Origin: Zhengitettix transpicula
Taxonomy: Eukaryota > Arthropoda > Insecta > Orthoptera > Tetrigidae
Assembly: GCA_037074705.1 (NCBI GenBank)
Contig: CM073590.1
Coordinates: forward strand, 240,965,101 to 241,029,100
Length of the DNA: 64,000 nucleotides
Direction: 5' to 3'
This document shows positions 55,861-64,000 of this stretch, piece by piece. Both the position numbers and the translations under genes were made by a program. The notes below the pieces were generated by a model. The model was given only the letters and a program-made list of their open reading frames with translations. It had not been told where the DNA came from and searched no databases. Position 1 is the stretch's first letter; every line of letters starts with the position of its first letter.

Positions 55861-58800
55861 CTGTCAATTAGTGAACGTGGGATTAGTTGGTAAATATTTA
55901 GCACACATTCTACTTTGTTTTATGTCGCCAAATTGATAGTGAATTACTTCATAAGAGTTTTTAAGGCAGCTTCTCAAACTGCAGTGGTTGTTGAAATAGG
56001 AATTAATTTGAAATATGACATGCTAAATAGTTGAATTAGTAACACATTCAGGGCTAATAAGGCTCAAACACATATACAGACACATTTAACAATAACAGAA
56101 GAAATGCTTTCAATTGAAGCTCTGCACAGTCAACATGGATCACTCCGTGTTGAGAGGACTGCATACTAAATGGAGGTTCTGGGTTCAATTTCTGATCTAG
56201 CGGAGATTTTTCTACTTTAATCTGTTGAAACTTTTAATAATGAAGATACAACTTTTGAAATTAAAAAAATCTTTTGGAAATGTACACTATTACTACATGC
56301 TATGTAATATCACAACTACATTACAACTTCAAAATTAAATGAGAATATAACAGGTCTGTATAAAATATAATAATAAGATGAAATAGCCAAATACAGACAA
56401 GTGATGATACAAATATATCAGAAATACTTCATATTAAATCCAACATCACAGTAATTAATGTACAAAAAGATACTATAAAACTCAACAATAGCTATGATTA
56501 CACTAACACTTCTGCTTTCCCAATGTTGTTGTGTTTTGCTTCACTTTATGAGTTTGCCCACTCTAAAATGCAGTTGAGTCACTCCAGGCTCTCATGATTT
56601 TTCCAATCGCATGACTAAAGGGACAAGGATCCCAGAAATGTTGTGTGGTATTTATATCATCACTTAATTTTGTCTGAATTTGGCTATTACAACTTCGAAA
56701 TGTTTACTGTTGGTTGGCGTAATTCATGGCAGCTCAATGAAACCTCTTCAAACAAATGTTTTAAGTAACCTGAAGTTTAGTTTACTTCATATGTACAGAT
56801 AACAGTGGTCTAAAGTACAAACCTCATTAAGCTTTAATTTGAAGACTCAACATTGTTTACTGTTTGTTTGTCAGCCATCAATGGTGAAAATTCTCAGTGA
56901 ATTTGTAAACAAGGTCATTGGTATGTGATACAATACTTTAATTTGAAAGATCTCACTCAGTCCAACTAATATCAAAGTCAAGTTAGATTTTACTCTGGGA
57001 GAATCTGATGCTTTGTTTACAACAATTAAATATTGGGTGGAATAGTTTAAATGAGGCATACAAGCTGGCAAGTGTATAACAGTTGTTGAACAAATGAAGA
57101 GATTATGAAAATTCACAAAATGGGTTTGGGTAACTGTCAACTGAAAGTGTGTGACCTAGCAGACAAGATAGACAATTCAAAAAGCCATGACATTGCAAAT
57201 TGACTGAAAATTTGGATGTGAGAAATCTGTGAGCAAAATGGGTACCTTGTGAGATTTTCAATTGAGTGTTTGACAATGTTTCACAGCAATAAAGCAATAT
57301 GTTCCATCAATTCATATTCATGGATGCAACACGGGTTAATCATTTTACACCTGATATGAAGGAACAATCAAAATAATGGACTGAAAGGGAAGAATCAGCT
57401 CCAAAAAATACATATATAGGTACATCTGCTGGCAAGATTATGGTATCAGTATTTGGGATGCACATGGAAAAATTATGATTTATTATCTTAAAAAAGGAAA
57501 AAATAAACAATGGCAAACTTATTACAGTTTTTAAGTGATGAAATAAAGAAAAACCAGCTGCATTTGGCGAAAAAGAAAGTGTTGTTTCATTGCCAACAAA
57601 GACGAGGTGGAGTCTGTGGTTGATGGCTATTTCAATGGTTCTCATTTTAAACAGCAGCTATTGAACATTGCTGGGGAAATAATATCAAATTAAAGGGGAC
57701 TATGTTGAAAAATAAAAATATTTATTTCCAATTTTATATTTTCTTTGTTATGTTGAGTGCATCTGGGATTACCCTTGTCCTTACTAAAGTCCATTCCTTT
57801 GTTCAGATTTTGTATATACAAAAGTTGTGTCTTTATTTTAAAGTATTTTTTGTGTCTGTATTTATTATTAAACAATTATCATTTAGTGTTTTTTTTAATA
57901 TAACTGCCTACACAAATTTGTGAGTTTAAACATCATATCCATAAAGTGGTTGATTCAAGATGGAGTTGTAATTGGGTTGCACTGTATATGTTTCCCCCCT
58001 TTTCTTATGGTGTGTCAAAAAATGAACCCATTTAATATAAATCCCTGTGTGTACAGTTGGAACAACACATCTACTGCAAAAATATTTTATGTCAATCTAT
58101 ATCAAATTGGATCAAATCATTACCTAAAAAGTGCCAAGCTAAAAATCGTAGGGACACCATTCTGTGATGAGGCAGATGAAATAAATGCACAGTGTCAATT
58201 ATTTGTTCAACTGGAACAACCAGATTAATGACCCTGAAAGAAAAAAATTGATCATTTAAAATAATTACAAATTTTTTCCTCTTCTGTTACGTACGATCTT
58301 ATATTTCCAGCTTTGAAACTTCATTCAAAACAGGATACACATGTTGAATAGTCACTTACCTAAAGTCATTTTTTAAACCATGCCCCACAAACTTTACCCC
58401 ATTGTCAACCAGGAATCGAAGCTTTTGGTATGTTGATTTTAGTGTAGTTAGATGTTTTGAACTGAAATTTGCATCCAAATCACCGGGCTTTATTCCAGAA
58501 AACTTTGTCAAATAATCAACAACTTGTTCTTGAGTGGATATATAATCATCAATGAAAGCTGTTCCGGCCAATGGTCCATGTCTATTAGAGAAATTTATTT
58601 ATTAATCTCAGGAACAATTAACACCAAAAGTATAAATATTAGACAAGGTTTAGTAATTAAATATGTATGTAGATGAGTTGAATGAAAATTTTAGTATTAT
58701 GAGACAAATATAGAAATAATTATCATCTCCTTAATTATGGACTACTAATAAATTAAGAGTACAGTAATTTAAATGCACACAATTTCCTGATATCACATTT

Positions 58801-61800
58801 AACTTCTTACAGCCTCTTTTCAATAAATTTCATAATATAAACCTCAATAATATGAGAAGACTTTCAGATTTCACTGTCAAAATATAAACACAGTTCAAAT
58901 TAAGGTAAACATATTACTAAAGCACCATTCTTTAGATTTTTTTTGTTTGCATCGAAAATAAGAGTGTGTTAGGTTTTGTTTTGAGCTGAGAAAGAGATTG
59001 AGTGGTACCTGAGAGACTTTGAGGGGAGGCATCCATGATGACTTTGAGCAACAGGATCATATGGAGCACATACATTGTACAATCACTTCAGGACCTCCCC
59101 CCAAGATTGCAGAAATAAATAGCAAGTGCAGTAATATAAATTTGCCAAAACTGTTCTGTTTCAATGCCCAGCCCACTAACGCTTGAAGAATAGGAATATC
59201 ACTAAGTTGAAGTGTTCTTTTATTTTTTATAAATCAAAATTTCACTTTATGTTTATATTTTATTTCCTCACTATGTCAAATAAATAGTTAATAGCTTTTA
59301 ATGAAAATTGAAAATGTTCATTTCCTTTATTGGTTTTCAACCTGGTTCCTGAAAACACTGTGTGTAAACCTTCCTGTTATTATACAATTTTTAATTTTAA
59401 GAGAAAGTGAAGTAACCATAACAGAAGTTTATGTGAGAAAATATTGTTTGATAATTCTATTCAAAGCCAACTTACCCACGAATACATGTTATTCGTGCAA
59501 CTGACATATGAGAAGGTTTAATTGTGGACATTTTCCCATCACTCCTCAATTCTGCTTCCTCCTGGTTTAAAGTGACAAATTCAGCATCCATTGCTACAAT
59601 GTCCCCTGAAGCAGATAACAAAAATAAATCAAAATTAATATCTAGATCAGATACATCAGAGAAACACAACTGCACAGGTCAGTTAACAACACTCATAAGC
59701 TTTTGAGTGTTGTCAACATACAAGTGCAGTTGTGTTTCTCTAGGCCTTTCCTAGCACCTGAAGAAAGGCACATGCATCCCAGAAAAAATTGTGTGGTATT
59801 TATATTACCCCTTTTTTGTCTGTATTGGCTATTTTTCTTATTCATTATTTTCAATCAGACGTAAATTTTTTCATTTCAATTTTTAATTTAATAATAATTT
59901 TCTTATTGTAACTTAAAATCATTTGTTCACTTGTACTACCTTTATTAGAGGCCTGATAGGCGGCCCTGAAATAGTGTTCTCACAATAGCCGAAAAATTAA
60001 TAATATTTGTATAATCAATGTAGTTAAGATTTATAAAATAAATAATTCTTACTCCTTTAAAAGTAATGTTTCATTTCATCTTTGTTCCTTGTTAATTAAT
60101 AATTAACATTTTGTATATTACATTATTTTGGCGCCACAAAGTGTTGGCATTCTATCTTCAAATTATATTCAACATTTTGTATATTACAATATATATATGT
60201 GGGTTCAAGTCCCACCTGGGTCAAATATTTTCAGTCTTTCCTTCTTCTTCCATCCTTCTCTCTGCTTTGAACATATGCTTTTCTATATGTGCGTAATTCT
60301 TCGCTTGAGCATATTAATTCACATAAAGCGTAATCCTCCTATTTCTCTTATTTATTTCTATCCTTCCTCACTATCCAAGTTTGAATGTGACTTCATCCCC
60401 AAATTAGTTCCAATTCCTTAATCGATTCTCCTAATATATATATATACTAGCAAAAGTTAATTCAATAATGTCATCTTATTCAGAATGAAACTAAATTTAA
60501 AGTACTATAAAAAAACACAGATTTCAATTTCAAAAATATGACTATTCAATTACTCATGTAAACTGTGAAGAACTGATAAAAACTATAAGGCAAGAGAAAT
60601 GTAATTATGATATATATTCAATGAAAATTTGCATTAAAAATAAATGTCAGCCATTTATTGTTTATATTTATAAGTTTAAATTACATATTCGTACTTTACA
60701 TGTGGCCCTCCAAGTTAGTTACAGTCAGCAACAAAATAAAAATGCATCTCACCTGCTCCAGGCATTTCATCTGCAGACAGTGGTGTAAACGTTATCATTT
60801 TGCGTTCATCATTTCGTGCCAGACATTTATCCTCACCAAAAACATCTACAGTCAAAGGATTTTGTACCAATGGTATTATTTCTTCTGGTAATTTACGATT
60901 AGTCCAATATAAAACACAAGGCACTTTCCAGTCGAGGCTGAACCACACTACCTCCTGGGCAGTGATTGGAGCAATACTATAAAACAAATAAGATGTTTGT
61001 ATTATGTCAATATTTGTAGAAGTGTTCATAATGTGCTGTGATCATTCAAAGGAATAATAATAACAATCGCAAAAATATTACTTTTGATGTTATATATTTA
61101 TATTTATAACAAAGCTTCTATCCTAAGATTTTCGGTTGATGTTATATTTATTGTAACATATCAACAGGCGTGTCCATTTATTAATGTGTAATTTAGATAT
61201 GTTGTTACGTATTTTCTGTATTAAGTTCTCCTTTGGCGGCTAGAATCTCAACCATCAGTACTTGCACGTGAATGTTGGTGTTTGTGAAATCAGTCTGCAT
61301 TTTGGCTCCTCAGTGAGAGGATGGCTGCTGAGACGCTAAAAACTTGCTTGCTCGGTGCGAGGCTCAGAGAACATAAAAACTGTGCAGTACTTAAAAGTTA
61401 ATTTAAAGCCTCATGTCGTATAGGTAAAAACTACGCCTGAGTAATTTATGTTTCATGTATCAATCAATAAATTATTAAAATCATAAAAGTTTTATTCAAT
61501 TGATAAAATAACACGTTGCCCAAGAACGGATAAATCTTAGGATTCGTGCATGTATTCTGAACTGAGAAATTATTCTTCATCGTGGAAATAAAGAGTTGGC
61601 AGTTGTTTGCCCAAAATCTGAAGGGCAAATGAAACAATTACTACATTATATGTAGCTGATACAGATTGTGTTCCATATAATTCAGTAAATAAATACCCCA
61701 TAGATAACAAAAATAAGTTGTAACTAAACACCTGAAGCACCACAATGATGGAATAAATTAGTAGTGACTATTGTTTGTCTATGTTTTTGTTTTAAATAGT

Positions 61801-63984
61801 GTCTATTTTACTAAAGTCTTATAATTTTTTTTAAATCAACTCAACGTATGTTTTCAACATTTAATGAATAACATAGATCCAGATCATCAATCCTTATAGA
61901 CACCTTCATAAATGACAGATATATTGGTGAACTGCAGATAATGATAGAACTGATAGATAATGATAATTGTGTATGAAAAGAACTTTGGGTGGATTTTACA
62001 ATAACAGAATTGAGACAAAATGGTAACATATGTTTCATGAATGAAGCATAGAAATAGAATTAAGAATTTTAATGTAAGACATGTCATTTAATAAATATAT
62101 GTGTTCAATAAAATGGCATCAATAAAATATATAATGAATTGTAATTGAGTAAAAATACATCTTTCAAATGCATAATTATAAATCAATATTTGAAACTGAT
62201 ATATGAAAAATATTCCATACCTAAAATCATTGAAGATATACCACTGACTCACAGGAGACCCAACTGACCTCTCGTGATATTCAGGTGCCACATTTATAAG
62301 AGCAACCAAATTGCTTTTATCAGTATTTATATGATCTTGTACATAGCACACAACTGCAGAAAGATCATATGTTACAGATTGAGTAACATTTTCTTCGTGT
62401 TTCTGTGTGAATATAATAAAAAAAGCCTAGTTAAAAATAGTCACAGACATGAAAGTGTTTAATTAATTATAAATTAACCTCATCATCTTTTGAAGAGTCT
62501 TCAGCTTTTTGTACTTTTCCAATTTTTACATCTCCATCAGACAGTAATTGCATTTGAATATGCATAGGAAGCCACGAGTGTGCACAGTACAACTGTCCAC
62601 TGTTTGCAACTGATCCTCCTCCTAAAATAGATTTTTGTATCTGTACTATTTAAAAAATACATTCTTAATACTAATACATTTATGACAATATCATTGGGTT
62701 CTAGTTACAAAGAAAATTAATTAAATCCCAATTAAAACACATGAAACAGAATAATGTAACCTAACAAAAATAATTAATCAATTACATTGAGCTAAGTGTT
62801 AAGAGGGACACAACAAACTTTTGAACAATTTGTATTATAACATCCTAGCAAAATAATTGACATGTACTTTTTTGGAAGTAGAATTTCTATAAATAATTTT
62901 TAAAAACAATTTTTAATACTCATTTTTTTATTGTTATTAACATGATATAAATAGAAAACTGTCATATGTATTTTAGAAATAAATTTTTAAAGAGGGATAA
63001 ATTTTTAAAGAGGGATAAATTGTACATAAACCTTTGAATGAATTGTATTTACGCACCAGTTGCTCTTCCAGCATGTTTAAATCGACAACCAGGTCTAGAA
63101 CAGCTGACTCCATAACGACAGGGTTTCGGGTTGTGTGAATTGGGAAGTTCAGCAACTTTCTGGACAACTAAGTCCATTTGCTTTTGCCAAAACTGTTTAT
63201 TCTGTAATAACAATTACCAAAGTGTGAGTTAAATTCCAAACTGTATCATTGTCTAAGAACACTTCCTCAATTCTTTCTACTAAGTTTTCAATTGTAGTCA
63301 AGGATTGTACAACTTAACACAATTAAATAGAAAAACATAAATTTATGACCCTTCTCCGGCAAATATTATTCAAAAAAAAATTTAAAATAAGAATTGAACA
63401 AATTGGCGTAAAAATAATGATTTCCCAGGTCATTAAATTTATAATTTTTCAAATTGTTAATATTTTGAGGCAACCAAAATGTAATTTCAGACAATATTCT
63501 GCCAGTAGATGAGATAATAATTAAAAAGTTTATAACAAGGTAATTTTTAGACCAAAATTATGACCTTACTTCAGTTTTATGTGAAAGCATATGCTTGGGA
63601 GTAGAATTGCACACTTAGAGAAAAGCATATAGCTAAAAGTTGGTAAAAAACTTATCATTTTTATATATGGGAGTTTTTAAAAGTTTGTGTGTATTTCATA
63701 TTAGCCTATTGCTAAATAGAAGACAGGAATAAATGAAATTTAATTACTGGTGCTGTATCTAACTTGACTCCTACTTTAGTCAACCCATACCAGCAAATAT
63801 ATCTCAATCCATACCTTTGGCACATCAAGTCCACAATTTGTAACAAGTATGTGAGGTAAGGATCTGATTTTCCTTGACTGGATTGTTTGACGATATCGAT
63901 CACATTTCTCACACCAGGCTGGAGTCGTCTGTTCTGGAAAGAGGCTTCGGAGGAGGATATCACAAAAACTATATTCCATTTTAG
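55679..63984 (-). CDS. PAN2: PAN2, catalytic subunit of PAN2-PAN3 deadenylase (3' part of gene)
   Basis: Nine exons with GT/AG borders and compatible phases give about 501 residues up to the stop at 55679. The first half of the protein (WD40 and start of the UCH-like domain) lies beyond the right edge. Domain order in the visible part: end of the ubiquitin-hydrolase-like scaffold domain with a zinc pair (Trp-Cys24-Glu-Lys-Cys27), a CCCH finger insertion (C84, C90, C95, H99), and the linker with QWYIFNDF. A DEDDh exonuclease follows: MDAEF (D294, E296), [10 protein letters not shown] (D403) and [13 protein letters not shown] (H450, D455). All five catalytic residues are present. PAN2 with PAN3 shortens mRNA poly(A) tails in the cytoplasm from the 3' end. 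Ordinary housekeeping gene; identification is firm. Confidence 0.95.
56380..56700 (+). repeat. PLE-associated terminal repeat in PAN2 intron
   Basis: Starts 'gccaaatacagacaagtgat' and ends 'cacttaattttgtctgaatttggc', with 'cagaaatgttgtgtggtatt' before the end. The same inverted-end design as the 16.3 kb element. Confidence 0.6.
56880..57710 (+). pseudogene. decayed mariner transposase
   Basis: Frame-broken sequence with [19 protein letters not shown] (helix-turn-helix region) and [20 protein letters not shown] and [11 protein letters not shown] segments. After a deletion [20 protein letters not shown] follows, with GDYVEK near 57695. Of the SETMAR/irritans type rather than the 46.8 kb type. 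Antisense to PAN2. No terminal repeats found. Confidence 0.65.
58124..58233 (-). CDS. PAN2: PAN2 exon (second from last)
   Basis: 110 nt between 'ctttcag' acceptor and GTAATG donor. Product [20 protein letters not shown], then [16 protein letters not shown], part of the exonuclease fold. It is too short to appear as an obvious open frame and was found by its fit between neighbouring exons. Confidence 0.93.
58360..58581 (-). CDS. PAN2: PAN2 exon with third catalytic Asp
   Basis: 222 nt, acceptor 'tctaatag', donor GTAAGT. Includes [36 protein letters not shown] and [10 protein letters not shown]. Confidence 0.95.
58582..59475 (-). other. PAN2 intron
   Basis: Non-coding. A moderately GC-rich patch near 58975-59110 is not identified. 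Confidence 0.75.
59476..59605 (-). CDS. PAN2: PAN2 exon with DxE catalytic pair
   Basis: 130 nt, acceptor 'tgcttcag', donor GTAAGT. Reads [20 protein letters not shown], then [20 protein letters not shown], start of the exonuclease domain. Confidence 0.95.
59655..59860. repeat. PLE-associated repeat with long hairpin in PAN2 intron
   Basis: 'agagaaacacaactgcac' at about 59658 is mirrored by 'gtgcagttgtgtttctct' at about 59723-59740, with 'aacactcataagcttttgagtgtt' in the middle, making a hairpin of roughly 85 bases. PLE terminal phrases follow to 59860. It begins about 50 bases from the 3' splice site of the DxE exon. Confidence 0.65.
60199..60215 (+). other. tRNA T-arm-like sequence, probable SINE fragment
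   Basis: Five-base stem GTGGG/CCCAC round a seven-base TTCAAGT loop, matching a tRNA T arm and Pol III B box. No acceptor stem or A box is seen beside it, so this is not a tRNA gene. Confidence 0.4.
60753..60976 (-). CDS. PAN2: PAN2 exon, scaffold-to-exonuclease linker
   Basis: 224 nt, acceptor 'tgttttatag', donor GTGAGA. Includes [20 protein letters not shown] and [16 protein letters not shown]. Confidence 0.93.
60977..62220 (-). other. PAN2 intron
   Basis: A 1.24 kb intron. A GC-richer patch at about 61220-61390 ('ggcggctagaatctc', 'gaggatggctgctgag') is unassigned. Confidence 0.75.
62221..62402 (-). CDS. PAN2: PAN2 exon, end of UCH-like domain
   Basis: 182 nt, acceptor 'ttcacacag', donor GTATGG. 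Includes [35 protein letters not shown] and SQWYIFNDF, the conserved end of the pseudo-hydrolase fold. Confidence 0.93.
62479..62621 (-). CDS. PAN2: PAN2 exon, UCH-like domain
   Basis: 143 nt, acceptor 'ctattttag', donor GTTAAT (weak but phase-correct). Includes [20 protein letters not shown]. Separated from the next exon by a very short intron of 76 bases. Confidence 0.88.
62622..63056 (-). other. PAN2 intron
   Basis: AT-rich. A 20-base tandem duplication ('tttttaaagagggataaatt' type) lies at about 62984-63020, close to the donor of the upstream exon. Confidence 0.75.
63057..63201 (-). CDS. PAN2: PAN2 exon with CCCH finger
   Basis: 145 nt, acceptor 'gttattacag', donor GTGCGT. Reads [20 protein letters not shown], then [20 protein letters not shown]. 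The finger spacing is C-x5-C-x4-C-x3-H (codons 63073-63120). Confidence 0.9.
63202..63814 (-). other. PAN2 intron
   Basis: AT-rich, no features. Confidence 0.75.
63815..63984 (-). CDS. PAN2: PAN2 exon, UCH-like domain zinc pair (first exon in window)
   Basis: 170 nt, acceptor 'ctccttacag', donor GTATGG. Includes [20 protein letters not shown], then [20 protein letters not shown] and [11 protein letters not shown]. Earlier exons lie outside the window. Confidence 0.92.
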
Positions 63985-64000
63985 CTGTAAGGAGAGAAAA

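Larger units (their letters stand above)
55861..58123 (-). other. PAN2 intron containing transposon debris
   Basis: A 2.26 kb intron, the largest seen in the gene. It holds a PLE terminal repeat (56380-56700) and a dead mariner on the opposite strand (about 56880-57710). A tRNA-like B box ('gggttcaatttc', near 56180) hints at a SINE piece. Confidence 0.8.
59606..60752 (-). other. PAN2 intron with PLE hairpin and truncated SINE-like piece
   Basis: Holds the hairpin and PLE end at 59655-59860 and a tRNA T-arm-like sequence at 60199-60215. Confidence 0.75.

Noticed and set aside
57340..57645. 101-codon minus-strand frame as a PAN2 exon
   Set aside because: It is the antisense shadow of the decayed mariner transposase. 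The real missing PAN2 exon is 58124-58233.
60199..60215. tRNA gene
   Set aside because: Only a T arm is present; no acceptor, D or anticodon arms flank it.

Overview
This window looks like nuclear DNA of an arthropod, most likely an insect. It is AT-rich, crowded with decayed transposable elements, and its only clearly conserved gene is split by introns with GT/AG borders. I cannot name the species. The elements present (Penelope-like elements, jockey-type and other LINEs, mariner, and 3' tails of TAG or CATA repeats) fit an insect, but this is inference.

Layout. (1) 0.1-8 kb holds two copies of a GC-rich interspersed repeat (called R1 here), a broken relative of a small secreted-protein gene at 1.2-1.5 kb, and remnants of LINE and Penelope-like (PLE) elements. 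(2) 8-46 kb is an amplified block built round a small secreted-protein gene whose protein starts MDSKC ('DSKC family', copies C1-C9; C9 is the 1.2-1.5 kb relative). Its core is an inverted repeat with arms of about 14 kb (10.75-24.56 kb and 31.83-45.67 kb). Between the arms lies a further direct copy of about 6.4 kb (24.7-31.1 kb) of part of the left arm. Five copies keep an identical-length 246-nt first exon (82 codons) with a signal peptide and a TATA promoter. C1, C4, C6 and C9 are broken. PLE reverse-transcriptase and GIY-YIG endonuclease remnants, a LINE fragment, palindromic elements and R1 are carried along in the duplications. (3) 46-53.7 kb holds an internally deleted mariner with near-perfect terminal repeats, a mobile element with about ten internal tandem repeats, and a LINE fragment. 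(4) 55.7-64 kb, minus strand, holds the last nine exons (about 501 residues) of PAN2, the catalytic subunit of the PAN2-PAN3 poly(A) deadenylase. Its introns contain a dead mariner and PLE pieces.

Most interesting signal. Between DSKC copies the mature-peptide part of exon 1 changes several times faster than the flanking intron and promoter, and nearly all changes replace an amino acid. Hand counts are C3 vs C5, 18 replacement and 3 silent codons (mature part 17 to 1), and C3 vs C7, 15 and 4. The reading frame never changes length in the five intact copies. This is the pattern of a secreted protein under diversifying selection, as in venom, effector, immune or seminal-fluid families. I recognise no known family, so function is open. 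A second point of interest is a CCCH finger of the poly(A)-binding Nab2/ZC3H14 spacing inside PAN2.
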